A DNA stretch of 44,782 nucleotides from Bacillota bacterium (GCA_021849745.1 JAJZSN010000015.1:1-44782); one strand, 5' to 3'. Counted from the first letter of the stretch, positions 25,293 through 33,722 are shown. The notes: a model not told the origin generated them from the letters alone. A program made the numbers and translations.

Positions 25293-28004
25293 GTGGTACA
25301 AAGTCTCTTTCAGAACGTAATTGAGGTATCCCTTACCACTTCCGTTGTCATTGCGGTACTTTTGCTTCTGCTCCCGCTGATTCAAAAAAACTATACCGCA
25401 AAGTGGCGGTATTGGGTATGGCTTTTGTTGGCTGTGCGCCTGCTAATTCCTTTCAGCCCATCATTGCCGCAGCCGCCCATAGAGATTACCCCGCCTTCAC
25501 AAAACATAGAGTTTACAGTTCCGGTACAAAATACGATGACCTCCCCGATGTCGAATAATACGGCTATACCACAGGCTTCAAATGAATCAACTGAAACACG
25601 GACAATAACGCTTAATGAAATACTGCCCATCGTGTGGATTCTGGGGATTGCAGTGTTTATGCTTTATCACCTGGTTGGGTATTTTTTATTCAAGAGATCG
25701 GTCTCTCGTTTTTCAAGACTTGTCGAAGACAAGCAAACGATAGTGTTATGGTGTGCAGTAAAAGAAGAAATGAAAATCAGCGAAAATATCCTGCTGCTGT
25801 CTTGCAATAAGGTAAAAAGCCCTATGATGACCGGCTTTTTTAGGCCTATTCTGCTTTTGCCGGACGTAGGCTTTAGCAGTTCGGATTTAAAAATTATTCT
25901 AAGGCATGAGCTTATCCACTATAAGCGAAAAGATATCTGGTATAAACTGCTGCTTGTATGCGCCAATGCAGTACACTGGTTCAATCCATTTATTTATCTT
26001 ATGACGGCCATGTCCAATAAGGACATCGAAATAGTTTGCGATTCTGAATTGATACGGGATTCGGGTACCACTTTCAGAAAACAATATAGCGAAACAATTT
26101 TATTGGCGATTCACAAGGGAAATTTGCGTCAGACGTCGTTTTCTACATATTTTTATGGAGGTAAAAGAACAATTAAAGAACGGTTTACAAATATTTTTGA
26201 CATGGGCAGAAAACGAAAGGGCATTATCGCCCTGTGTTCCATTGCAATTATTTTAGTAATTTCTGGAGCGGCGATTGCTTATGGAGAAGATACGGATTTC
26301 ACGAAAATTGATGCAGGTACATTCTCTATCTCTCTTCCCAGAGACTGGACCGTCGAAATGCTCCCCGATACTTCTTTATCCTTTGAGAGGATCAATGCTG
26401 AAATCGGATCTTTTATGATTATGAACTATGACTCGTCACTACCTCTCACCCAGTTTGTGGGCAATCATGGGGAAACGCTGAGCACGAAACAACTGGAAGG
26501 TCTCAGTTACCCCGCAACAGAAGTCGTGATCCGGCGTACTCAGCCTGCAGCGGCAAATGACACTTCCTACGTTGACGAGCTGCACATATATCTGATACCT
26601 GAAAACAGCAAATTTGCGTATGATTTATATTTGGACTCATCCAAGGTGGATAAAAAAACAGCGATTGAAATTGCAAAAAGTGTTACTATTAATAAATATC
26701 CTATACAGATACAAGATATTGCAGAGAAATGGGCCGAAGCGGTCAAAAATCGTGATGGCAAAGCTCAGTATGCTTTGCTAAGCGCAGAGCGTAAGGCGGA
26801 GGTTCATGCCGAGTACGAAGCGCTTCATTGGGAAACCGGCGTGTCCAGCCCATGGGTGGAGAGTTATGCGGTGAGAGCACGTGGTAATGAGGCAATAATT
26901 ATTTATGATTATGCAACTTCAACAGGTTCAGCCGGCCAATATTATCAAACACTGACATTTGTAGTAGAAGACGGGATTTATTATATTGACTATTTTACAG
27001 ATCCGGAAAATAATCTAGAGATGGGTGTTCAGACTGGAGATCTTATAGGGACTATTGAGAAAAACAAAACTCAGCTCCATGCCGTGTCGGTGGAGGGCGG
27101 CATGATTTATGGAATTACGGTTTCTGTTGGAGATCAAAAGAAAAGCTTTTCGTGGAAAACTCTTGCCAATGAAAGCTTTTTGCCAGAGCTCTCTTATGCC
27201 GACGTGGACAGTGACAATAAGGATGAATTGATTATAATACTTCATACCGATTCAGGCACGGGTGTTTCGATTAAAGATATACATGTGATCAGGCCGGATG
27301 ATTTTTCTGAAATTACGGTTGAAAATCCGTTAGATATACTAAAAAATAGAGTTCAAACTCAAATTACGGAAAAAAATGTGCAAATAATAATTAATGGAAA
27401 TTCCCCTATTGTTTATTCAGAATCTGAGGTGATAGACCAAATTGCTATGAAAAATAACTGGTTCGACAATCTGGCCATGGGGTCCATTGTTAATTATGAA
27501 ATGAATAACAACCACCTTATGGCTAGAGTGGGAGCACAGCTCTCCCCTGCTGGATTTTTGGGGGAGTTTATCTTAACATTTGAATATATGGATGGTGAGC
27601 TAAAAGTAAGGGATATTGTGTTTTCAAGTTTTGTAAAAGATGTTCGGCGTTATGAAAATCAAAATAAAACAGGGGATATCTTTTTTTACCTGGATAAGCT
27701 TAAAGACCGGAAATTTACGTCCACTTACGGGGATGGCTACATCTGGTATACTGCTGCAGAAGAGTTAGGTAAGATGGGAAAACCGGTCATTCCGTACTTA
27801 ATCAGAAATCTTGAAACCAATGATGATTACGAAAGGGCATTGACGCTTTATGCCTTACTATTGGCCACCCAACAGGATAATGTCAAACAATTTACCAAAG
27901 GAGATTATCTAAAAACAGAATTGGATTTTAACCCCAAAACCCATCCACAAAAGTTAAAAATGGCCAAAGACTGGTGGGAAAAGTATAAACTAAATTGGGA
28001 ATAA
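25293..28004 (+). CDS. blaR1: BlaR1-like M56 membrane metalloprotease with long C-terminal extension
   Basis: The 903-residue protein starts at GTG 25293. Membrane segments lie at about 13-30, 36-53, 110-133 and 310-328. The M56 peptidase zinc motif HELIH is at 205-209 within ILRHELIHYKRKDIWYK. After the last segment come about 570 extracellular residues that do not show the penicillin-binding SxxK/SxN/KTG order of true BlaR1 sensors. Instead there is a PsbP-like segment (about 335-465), a DUF4829-like one (about 470-570) and further unassigned parts. It probably senses another envelope signal and relieves BlaI repression. Confidence 0.82.
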   Translation: MVQSLFQNVIEVSLTTSVVIAVLLLLLPLIQKNYTAKWRYWVWLLLAVRLLIPFSPSLPQPPIEITPPSQNIEFTVPVQNTMTSPMSNNTAIPQASNESTETRTITLNEILPIVWILGIAVFMLYHLVGYFLFKRSVSRFSRLVEDKQTIVLWCAVKEEMKISENILLLSCNKVKSPMMTGFFRPILLLPDVGFSSSDLKIILRHELIHYKRKDIWYKLLLVCANAVHWFNPFIYLMTAMSNKDIEIVCDSELIRDSGTTFRKQYSETILLAIHKGNLRQTSFSTYFYGGKRTIKERFTNIFDMGRKRKGIIALCSIAIILVISGAAIAYGEDTDFTKIDAGTFSISLPRDWTVEMLPDTSLSFERINAEIGSFMIMNYDSSLPLTQFVGNHGETLSTKQLEGLSYPATEVVIRRTQPAAANDTSYVDELHIYLIPENSKFAYDLYLDSSKVDKKTAIEIAKSVTINKYPIQIQDIAEKWAEAVKNRDGKAQYALLSAERKAEVHAEYEALHWETGVSSPWVESYAVRARGNEAIIIYDYATSTGSAGQYYQTLTFVVEDGIYYIDYFTDPENNLEMGVQTGDLIGTIEKNKTQLHAVSVEGGMIYGITVSVGDQKKSFSWKTLANESFLPELSYADVDSDNKDELIIILHTDSGTGVSIKDIHVIRPDDFSEITVENPLDILKNRVQTQITEKNVQIIINGNSPIVYSESEVIDQIAMKNNWFDNLAMGSIVNYEMNNNHLMARVGAQLSPAGFLGEFILTFEYMDGELKVRDIVFSSFVKDVRRYENQNKTGDIFFYLDKLKDRKFTSTYGDGYIWYTAAEELGKMGKPVIPYLIRNLETNDDYERALTLYALLLATQQDNVKQFTKGDYLKTELDFNPKTHPQKLKMAKDWWEKYKLNWE

Positions 28005-28023
28005 AATAAGACTACCATATGAA

Positions 28024-28050
28024 AACAAGCCTAATTGCCTTAGGCTTGTT
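28024..28050 (+). terminator. Hairpin after blaR1
   Basis: A perfect 11-bp stem, AACAAGCCTAA (28024-28034) and TTAGGCTTGTT (28040-28050), loop TTGCC. There is no T run after it on the plus strand, so it may terminate weakly; on the minus strand an ATTTTC-like tail is also poor. Confidence 0.5.
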
Positions 28051-28077
28051 GGCAAATTGGCTATTGATATTAGAAAA

Positions 28078-28206
28078 GTTTTTTTCTGTTAATGAGAACA
28101 GTATTGGTTTTTACATCCCAATCAACTTGGGCCTCTAAAGCTTCCGATACTCAGCGAACTGGAACCATTACACGCCCGTTGATATTTTGGGGCGGCATAT
28201 CCATTT
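28078..28206 (-). pseudogene. Copper amine oxidase-like domain remnant
   Basis: On the minus strand the frame reads MDMPPQNINGRVMVPVR, stop, VSEALEAQVDWD and TNTVLINRK. This is the conserved repeat of the copper amine oxidase N-terminal-like domain (PF07833), with a stop where the family has Phe (VRF). The upstream part (28207-28320) has only short frames. It is a dead fragment. The rest of 28207-28448 shows a small hairpin ATTTCGT/ACGAAAT (28423-28442) and no gene. Confidence 0.6.
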
Positions 28207-28448
28207 AATTCAGGGATTGACCGCCTTTAAAGACGGGCACTACCACCGCTATGCCGTTTATTCCGGACCCAATGTCCCCCTTGCGGATTTCCGTGATGGA
28301 CAAAGTTGAACTGATACCTTTACCGGAGGAGAAAAAGAAAAACTAATTCGGCTGAAAATATGAGGAGAGATCTTCTATTCCTCTTTTTAGAAAATCTAAT
28401 TTGCAAGTTTATTCTGAAAAAAATTTCGTCTTTAAACGAAATGCCATC

Positions 28449-28477
28449 TTGAATTATTGGTCAGTTTAATTTATAAT
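28449..28477 (+). promoter_or_regulatory. Promoter of the inorganic-carbon gene cluster
   Basis: TTGAAT (28449-28454), a 17-bp spacer and a perfect TATAAT (28472-28477), about 40 bases before the first MpsC gene. The -10 lies inside the palindrome AATTTATAATTAAATT, which may be an operator. Confidence 0.72.
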
Positions 28478-28518
28478 TAAATTACATGTGACTAATATGT
28501 TCTCATTTAGTAAGGAGT

Positions 28519-28878
28519 ATGGTAGTGGTTTATACCAAAGGACAGATGGAAGACGAAATTACCAAGGCTATGATTCAGTGGGAGAAGGAATACAAGGGGC
28601 GGGGGCCTACCGAAGCCAGGACGGATATCATCCGGAACATGGTCATCGTATCCTTGCGGGGAGTTCTTTCTCAGGCTGAACAGCACTTGGCCCGTGAAAA
28701 AGAAGGGATGGCTCTGATCAAGAAGTTGCGCCAGAAATTAGTTGAACAGGGGCGTCCCGGATTGGAAGAAATTATTAACAGGATTACATTATCCAAAGTG
28801 GTGAGTCTGCATACGGACATAAGCGTCAAAACAGGTGAACGGGTCTTTGTCTTTATGTTGGATAGGGAAATCCAGTAA
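28519..28878 (+). CDS. MpsC-family (DUF2294) protein, paralog 1
   Basis: A 119-residue soluble protein with the family core KAMIQWEKEYKGRGPTEART (about 15-34), IIRNMVIVSLRGVLSQAE and a C-terminal VVSLHTDISVKTGERVFVF. Pfam PF10057 is named MpsC after a Na+-translocating, membrane-potential-generating system in Staphylococcus, whose MpsAB part is now regarded as a bicarbonate transporter. The biochemical role of MpsC is unclear. Here it is followed by a transcription terminator and a bicarbonate transporter gene. A close paralog lies at 30053. SD AAGGAG stands 3-4 bases before ATG, a tight spacing. Confidence 0.82.
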   Translation: MVVVYTKGQMEDEITKAMIQWEKEYKGRGPTEARTDIIRNMVIVSLRGVLSQAEQHLAREKEGMALIKKLRQKLVEQGRPGLEEIINRITLSKVVSLHTDISVKTGERVFVFMLDREIQ

Positions 28879-28897
28879 AATATAACCGTTGGAAGGA

Positions 28898-28980
28898 CAT
28901 TTAAAGGGTAAACCCTTACCGGTTAAATGCAAGTCCAACATCAGATGCTTAATAGCATTTGGTGTTGGACTTTTTGTTTT
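28898..28980 (+). terminator. Tandem hairpins and terminator between mpsC-like gene and sbtA
   Basis: A first hairpin (28898-28929) has outer stem CATTTAA/TTAAATG, inner stem GGTAA/TTACC and a small symmetric internal loop. One base later a 19-bp stem with two G-U pairs (28931-28949 with 28954-28972) is followed by TTTTTGTTTT. The second is a strong intrinsic terminator; the first may be an attenuator or antiterminator part controlling read-through into the transporter gene. Confidence 0.75.
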
Positions 28981-29016
28981 GTCATCAGTTAAATTGACGG
29001 AGTGTGGGGTCTGAAA

Positions 29017-30018
29017 ATGGGCAGCATATTGGAATTAGCGTTAATCAATCTAACTTCACCGGTAGTTCTTTTTTTTGCTTTGGGTCTATTTATCACCATC
29101 CTCAAAGCTAAAATAGAGTTTCCCGGCGCTATCAGTGATTTTATAACTATATATCTGTTAGTGGCTATTGGTTTTAAGGGAGGAGTGGCTATTGCCCAGG
29201 CTGGCCTATCCTCTATTATGATGACCATTAGCGGCGCTGTTTTCTTGGGGATATTTATTCCTTTATACTGCTTTTTTATCCTCTGGCGGGTGGGTAAGTT
29301 AAAATCCGATGATGCGGCAGCTATTGCCGGTCATTATGGTTCCATCAGTGTAGTGACTTTTATGGCTGCTGCGGCTTTTCTCACCAATATGCAAGTTAAT
29401 TATGAGGGTTACCTCAACGGCCTGCCTGCTTTGATGGAAGTACCGGCCATAGTGGTGGCCTTGATTCTGGCTTCCTGGGCCAATCAGAAAAACCGGGAAA
29501 ATTCTGCCCTGGAGGAGACCTCCTTCGTTCAGGTTACCAAACAGGTGGTTTTGAGCAAGAGCGTGGTTTTGCTCCTGGGGGCCATGGTGGTAGGGTACCT
29601 TACCGGGCCTAAGGGTATGGCGACGGTGGAGGTTTTTTACAAAGACATTTTCATGGGTATGCTGAGCCTTTTCATGTTGGAGATGGGCATTGTAGCGGCC
29701 GGAAAACTGGGGGAACTGAAGAAAGCAGGAGTCTTTCTCGTAATCTTCGGGGTTTTGTTGCCCCCGGTCAATGCTTTGCTAGGGATTTTGATTGGAGCTG
29801 CGGCCGGTTTAAGCGTGGGTGGAGCCACCCTGCTGGGGGTGCTGGCCGCCAGCAGCTCCTATATCGTGGCCCCGGCAGCGATGCGGGTTTCTCTACCTAA
29901 GGCCAATCCGGCCTTATACCTAGGGGCTTCCCTGGGGGTTACTTTGCCCTTTAATTTGGTTGTTGGGATACCTATTTACTTTTACATGGCGGACTATTTT
30001 ATAAAGATGGTTAACTGA
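29017..30018 (+). CDS. SbtA-like sodium-dependent bicarbonate transporter
   Basis: A protein of about 333 residues with around ten hydrophobic segments, starting at ATG 29017 (GTG 29002 is the alternative). It matches the SbtA/DUF897 family: an N-terminal SPVVLFFALGLFITI, then FPGAISDFITIYLLVAIGFKGG, and a symmetrical second half with FYKDIFMGMLSLFMLEMGI and GVLAASSSYIVAPAAMRVSLP. In cyanobacteria SbtA imports bicarbonate with sodium and is inhibited by the PII-like SbtB; an SbtB-like gene follows in this cluster. It supports a role in supplying CO2/bicarbonate to the carbon enzymes downstream. Confidence 0.86.
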   Translation: MGSILELALINLTSPVVLFFALGLFITILKAKIEFPGAISDFITIYLLVAIGFKGGVAIAQAGLSSIMMTISGAVFLGIFIPLYCFFILWRVGKLKSDDAAAIAGHYGSISVVTFMAAAAFLTNMQVNYEGYLNGLPALMEVPAIVVALILASWANQKNRENSALEETSFVQVTKQVVLSKSVVLLLGAMVVGYLTGPKGMATVEVFYKDIFMGMLSLFMLEMGIVAAGKLGELKKAGVFLVIFGVLLPPVNALLGILIGAAAGLSVGGATLLGVLAASSSYIVAPAAMRVSLPKANPALYLGASLGVTLPFNLVVGIPIYFYMADYFIKMVN

Positions 30019-30052
30019 TAAAGGAGCCATGAACCTTAAAAGGGGGATTGTG

Positions 30053-30400
30053 ATGACTAAGGGAACATTGGAAGATGCCATCACCAAGGCTTTAATCCAG
30101 TGGGAGAAGGATTTTATGGGTCGGGGGCCAACAGAAGCCAAGACCGATATCATCAGGGATATGGTTGTGGTTTCCCTAAAGGGGGTATTGTCCACTGCTG
30201 AAGAGCATTTGGCCAAAGATAATGATGGTATGGCCTTGGTTAAAAAACTGCGGCAGTTGTTGGTGGAACAGGGAAGGCAGGAATTGGAAGACATTATCTT
30301 TAGGATAACCTCGGCCAAGGTGGTTAGTTTGCATACAGATATTAGCACTAAAACCGGTGAAAGAATCTTTATTTTCAGGATGAACCGGTTCGTTGATTAA
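30053..30400 (+). CDS. MpsC-family (DUF2294) protein, paralog 2
   Basis: A 115-residue protein from ATG 30053, which has AGGGGG six bases upstream; ATG 30029 is too close to its SD. It is closely similar to the protein at 28519 throughout: TKALIQWEKDFMGRGPTEAK, IIRDMVVVSLKGVLSTAEEH, VVSLHTDISTKTGERIFIF. The two copies flank the transporter gene, which suggests duplication within the cluster and perhaps a hetero-oligomer or a pair of regulators of bicarbonate transport. No membrane segment. Confidence 0.82.
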   Translation: MTKGTLEDAITKALIQWEKDFMGRGPTEAKTDIIRDMVVVSLKGVLSTAEEHLAKDNDGMALVKKLRQLLVEQGRQELEDIIFRITSAKVVSLHTDISTKTGERIFIFRMNRFVD

Positions 30401-30417
30401 AGTCGGGAGGTGTGAAT

Positions 30418-30792
30418 ATGACTCAAAAAATAGCCGGTGTGATTGCAAGGATGGATTGGGAAAATACTTTAAACCTCCTCCCAGCCATGGGCCGCTCCAC
30501 GGAGGATACCAGGGTTGTTCTGGATTTGGAAGCACCGGGACATTTGGGGAACGGTTTTCTCCAAAAGGTGGTCGAAATGGTGGTTATCCACCAAGCGTCG
30601 GAGCTCTTTGTTATTGGTTCTTCCTATAGTGAAACAGCTCAGGATGTATTAGACAGAGTTACCAGTCTCCGGCAAAGCGACCAGCTGCCCGCAAACCTAC
30701 CCATCCATGGGCTGCTATATAACCCTGCCAGTTACCGTCTTGAGTTGGTTTATAGGGGTTATGAAGAGAGGGTAGGTTATGGAGTTATATAA
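30418..30792 (+). CDS. Beta-carbonic-anhydrase-like protein lacking zinc ligands
   Basis: A 124-residue protein from ATG 30418 after GGGAGG. It aligns by eye with the whole core of Cab-type beta-carbonic anhydrases: VIARMDWENTLNLLPAMG at 8-25 takes the place of the C-x-D-x-R segment, ASELFVIGSSYSE at 60-72 that of the V-I-G-H-x-x-C segment, and IHGLLYNPASYRLELV at 96-111 that of the ending H-G-x-x-Y-D-x-x-T-G-x-L. The Cys, Arg, His and Cys are replaced by Arg11, Glu15, Ser68 and Ser71; the protein has no Cys at all. It cannot bind zinc in the usual way, so I infer a binding or sensor role. Overlaps the SbtB-like gene by 14 bases. Confidence 0.6.
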   Translation: MTQKIAGVIARMDWENTLNLLPAMGRSTEDTRVVLDLEAPGHLGNGFLQKVVEMVVIHQASELFVIGSSYSETAQDVLDRVTSLRQSDQLPANLPIHGLLYNPASYRLELVYRGYEERVGYGVI

Positions 30793-31096
30793 CAAAAAAC
30801 GAATTAGCATTATTGTCGAAAAGGCCTATAAGGATAAGATTTTAATGTTGTTGGAGGGTTGCGGGGCCAGTGGCTATACAGTCTATAAGGGTATCTATGG
30901 TAAGGGCCGCCACGGGGTGAAAGAGGACTGTGCCGGCCTGGGTGATTTTTCCAGCAACGTGGAAATTGTCAGCATTACCGGTCCGGATGTGGCGGAATGT
31001 GTCCTGCGGGGTTTGCAGCAGGTGATTGACAAGGGTATTGAGCTCATTGTTCATATGGTAGACGTTAGTGTTATCCGCAATGAGCATTTTAATTAG
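30779..31096 (+). CDS. PII-like protein, SbtB-type
   Basis: A 105-residue protein with the ferredoxin-like PII fold pattern: ISIIVEKAYKDKILMLLEGCGASGYTVYKGIYGKGRHG (strand, helix, strand, T-loop start) and a second half ending VHMVDVSVIRNEHF. The T-loop sequence GKGRHGVKED resembles SbtB rather than GlnB/GlnK, and no uridylylated Tyr51 region is visible. SbtB binds adenine nucleotides, including cAMP in cyanobacteria, and gates SbtA. The same cluster has SbtA, so this is its likely regulator. Confidence 0.8.
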   Translation: MELYNKKRISIIVEKAYKDKILMLLEGCGASGYTVYKGIYGKGRHGVKEDCAGLGDFSSNVEIVSITGPDVAECVLRGLQQVIDKGIELIVHMVDVSVIRNEHFN

Positions 31097-31150
31097 TTAA
31101 GAGCCTCTAAAATGAGGAGCTTTATATTTAAGCAGGAGGGATGAGGAGAA

Positions 31151-31732
31151 ATGTCATTAACAGAGTACCGGGTTCTGGCCGGACCCGAAGGCTATTTGCC
31201 GCCGGCCGCTGCATCCATGGGGATAGTATTGCCGGAAAAAGGGGCGGCCCTGGTGGAAGGTAGGATAGTCCCGGAAGGGGAAGCCCTGGAGAAGATTGCA
31301 GAAAAAATTCTAAAGGCCAAAAATCCTGTTTTTTTCCCCGGCCCATTGATTCTTTGGGCCTGGAAGGAAGGGGTTGCAGAAAAAGCCAAAGCCGTAAAGG
31401 AAATGGCTGAGGCGGCAGGGGCCAAGATTATCCCCATGCCTGATTACCGCCCCAAGTACCCCATGATTAACCCAGACATTGAGATTAACCCTAATCACCC
31501 CAATCTAACCATCTGGCACAACAAAATTGATGTTTGTGTATTTGTTGGGGTTCACTGTCATTTTGCCAATATAGCTCTGAAGATAATAAGGGGTGGCAGC
31601 GACTGCTATACCATCGCTTTGTGCGGGGAAGCAGGCCATGAAGATGCCATGATTTCTCTTAGGGATGCTGGATTGGCCGAGATTCAGAAACTTACTGCAA
31701 TCATCAAGGAGAAAAAGGGGGGCTCTAAGTGA
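31151..31732 (+). CDS. CdhB/epsilon-subunit-like protein (PF02552), paralog 1
   Basis: The 193-residue protein belongs to the CO dehydrogenase/acetyl-CoA synthase epsilon (CdhB) fold: an NAD/FAD-like Rossmann pattern with AEKILKAKNPVFFPGPLILWAW, EMAEAAGAKIIPMPDYRP, IEINPNHPNLTIWHNKIDVCVFVGV and CYTIALCGEAGHEDAMISLRD. No CODH or ACS catalytic subunits are nearby. It overlaps the 2-oxoacid oxidoreductase alpha gene by GTGA, so it is co-translated with it. A paralog sits at the other end of the cluster (42768). It may be a nucleotide-binding or assembly partner of the oxidoreductases. Confidence 0.72.
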   Translation: MSLTEYRVLAGPEGYLPPAAASMGIVLPEKGAALVEGRIVPEGEALEKIAEKILKAKNPVFFPGPLILWAWKEGVAEKAKAVKEMAEAAGAKIIPMPDYRPKYPMINPDIEINPNHPNLTIWHNKIDVCVFVGVHCHFANIALKIIRGGSDCYTIALCGEAGHEDAMISLRDAGLAEIQKLTAIIKEKKGGSK

Positions 31733-32871
31733 TTGAACAAAGGGTGGTAGAGCCTCAGCACCTCTTTTTGGAAGCAGATAAAGAAACTCAATTCATTACC
31801 GGAAGTGAAGCGGTGCGGGAGGCTATTCGCCGGGCCAATGTGGATATGGCGATAGCTTATCCCATTACCCCACAATCGGAGAGCATGCACCTGGTGGGCG
31901 ATCTTTTTGCTGAGGGTTATATCAAGGAATATTTCCGAGGTGAAAACGAGTTCGCTGTAATGTCCTCGGTGGCTGGGGCCGCCATGGGCGGAGTGCGGGT
32001 CTTCACTGCTACCGGCGGTCCTGGAACCTTGCGGGCCTTTGAGGTATTTTCCACTTGGGCCGGGGCCAGGCTACCCATTGTATGTGCCTTTATGACCAGG
32101 GGTGTTAACTCCCCCCTAACCATTCAGCCTGATACCATTGAGATGGCCGCTATGCTGGATACGGGAATTATTATGCTTCATGCCGAAACAGCTCAAGATC
32201 TTCATGACATGATTTTACGGGCTTTTATGATTAGCGAACAAACCGATGTCCATATCCCTGTGGGGGTTTTCGTTGATGGGTTCTTCGTCACCCATACCAG
32301 AGATAAGGTTAACATTGCTCCTGATGATATTAAATTACCCCCCTATAATCCCTATAGCGCCCCTGTACCGGTAATGGATATGGAGAATGTGCCGGTCCGG
32401 CAGATGCGGGATCCCTTTATCATGAAGAGTAATTTCATCAGTTATGCCGTTCACGCTTCTTGGCAGCAGGAAATCCTGGCCGCAGCGGAACGGTCGCGGA
32501 AGTACATCAATCAATATCTAGGCGGTTTAATTGAAACAGAAAATGAAGATGCTGATATTCTCGTTATTGCTTCAGGAACCGCCGTTTCCCAGAGCAGGGA
32601 AGCTATTGGGTTGGCTCGCCACCAAGGTTTAAACGCGGGGCTGGTAAAGATTAAGAGCATCCGGCCCTTCCCCGGGGAGGAGATTAAAAAACTTGCCCGC
32701 AAGGCTAAGGCCGTTATTGTCCCGGAATTTAACCGGGTGGGTTGGTTGGCTAGAGAAATCAAGTCGGTTATGGAGGATACCACCAAAGTGGTAGCCGGTC
32801 CCAGAGTTTTTGGCGGTATGACTATGCCTCCGGAGCTGATTCTCGATGAAATCAGGAGGTGTTCGGTGTGA
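31729..32871 (+). CDS. porA: 2-oxoacid:ferredoxin oxidoreductase alpha subunit, set 1
   Basis: The 380-residue protein starts at GTG 31729. It contains the PorA pyrimidine-binding domain (FITGSEAVREAIRRANVDMAIAYPITPQSE, ENEFAVMSSVAGAAMGG, TATGGPGTLRAFEVF) and the C-terminal transketolase-C-like domain (VIASGTAVSQSREAIG, VKIKSIRPFPGEEI). With beta, gamma and delta subunits it oxidises a 2-oxoacid to acyl-CoA and CO2 with reduced ferredoxin, or runs in reverse to fix CO2. The substrate (pyruvate or another oxoacid) cannot be told from sequence here. GTGA overlaps couple it to both neighbours. Confidence 0.92.
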   Translation: MIEQRVVEPQHLFLEADKETQFITGSEAVREAIRRANVDMAIAYPITPQSESMHLVGDLFAEGYIKEYFRGENEFAVMSSVAGAAMGGVRVFTATGGPGTLRAFEVFSTWAGARLPIVCAFMTRGVNSPLTIQPDTIEMAAMLDTGIIMLHAETAQDLHDMILRAFMISEQTDVHIPVGVFVDGFFVTHTRDKVNIAPDDIKLPPYNPYSAPVPVMDMENVPVRQMRDPFIMKSNFISYAVHASWQQEILAAAERSRKYINQYLGGLIETENEDADILVIASGTAVSQSREAIGLARHQGLNAGLVKIKSIRPFPGEEIKKLARKAKAVIVPEFNRVGWLAREIKSVMEDTTKVVAGPRVFGGMTMPPELILDEIRRCSV

Positions 32872-33722
32872 GTAAGAATTTGTTCAAAATATCCCCTGGC
32901 TTTGAAGAAATCATGCCTCAGGAGTACCGGGAACTGATAGATAACGGACCCTATGGACAAAACCTCGGTGTTTCCAACCTGGGTTCTTTCAAGGAATTAA
33001 TCGAAGAACATCCTCTTTGTGCCGGGTGCGGTTTGGCCCTTTCCTTGCGTTTAATTCTGGCGTCATTGCCTAATCCTGAGGATACCGTAATTGTGGGCTC
33101 CACCGGATGCAGTTCTTTGGCTTTCCCCCAGGTGGCTTTACACAACATCCATACCCTCTTCGGCAACCAAAACGCTGTAGCATCAGGGTTGAAGCGGGCC
33201 TTAAAACTGCGTTTCCCTGACAAAGTGAAGGATGTGGTGGTTATTGCCGGGGACGGAGCTACCGCCGATATCGGTCTGGACATGGTTATGCAGTCCTGGT
33301 TCAGGCAGGAAAATATCACTACCATTATGCTGGATAACGAAGCTTATGCTAACACAGGTGGACAGGAGAGCGGGATGTCTCCCAAGGGAACGGTCCTCAA
33401 CATGGCCCCAAAAGGGAAGAAATTCTCCAAGGTTTCCCTGCCGGAGATTGCCCGGGAGGCTGGCTGCCCCTATGTGGCGGTGGTGAACCCGGCCCAGCCC
33501 AAAAAGCTGGAAAAGGCTGTGCGGAGGGCCATCCTGGCGGCCCGGGAACTGGGGCCCACCTATATCCAGGTGTTTGCTCCCTGTCCTACTAATTATAAGT
33601 TTAAACCAAGTGAAACCATAGCCAAAATTAAACAACGGGAAAAAGAAGGGACTTACGAGGTCAGGGAGTACATCACCCCTGAGGCCCAGGAACTCTTGAC
33701 TCAGTTAGAGGAGGGGAAGTAA
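32868..33722 (+). CDS. porB: 2-oxoacid:ferredoxin oxidoreductase beta subunit (TPP-binding), set 1
   Basis: A 284-residue protein from GTG 32868, 7 bases after AGGAGGT and overlapping the alpha stop. It has HPLCAGCGLALSLR with cluster Cys, VVIAGDGATADIGLDM followed by LDNEAYANTGGQESG (the TPP-Mg site), and EREAGCPYVAVVNPAQPKK. The C-terminal extension after 250 ends in an acidic tail. It ends in TAATG with the gamma gene. It is clearly paralogous to the protein at 36745. Confidence 0.93.
   Translation: MSKNLFKISPGFEEIMPQEYRELIDNGPYGQNLGVSNLGSFKELIEEHPLCAGCGLALSLRLILASLPNPEDTVIVGSTGCSSLAFPQVALHNIHTLFGNQNAVASGLKRALKLRFPDKVKDVVVIAGDGATADIGLDMVMQSWFRQENITTIMLDNEAYANTGGQESGMSPKGTVLNMAPKGKKFSKVSLPEIAREAGCPYVAVVNPAQPKKLEKAVRRAILAARELGPTYIQVFAPCPTNYKFKPSETIAKIKQREKEGTYEVREYITPEAQELLTQLEEGK

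Noticed and set aside
28207..28380. Plus-strand peptide reading FKDGHYHRYAVYSGPN near 28228-28310
   Set aside because: No start codon, early stop, and the opposite strand beside it carries a recognisable dead domain; treated as debris.
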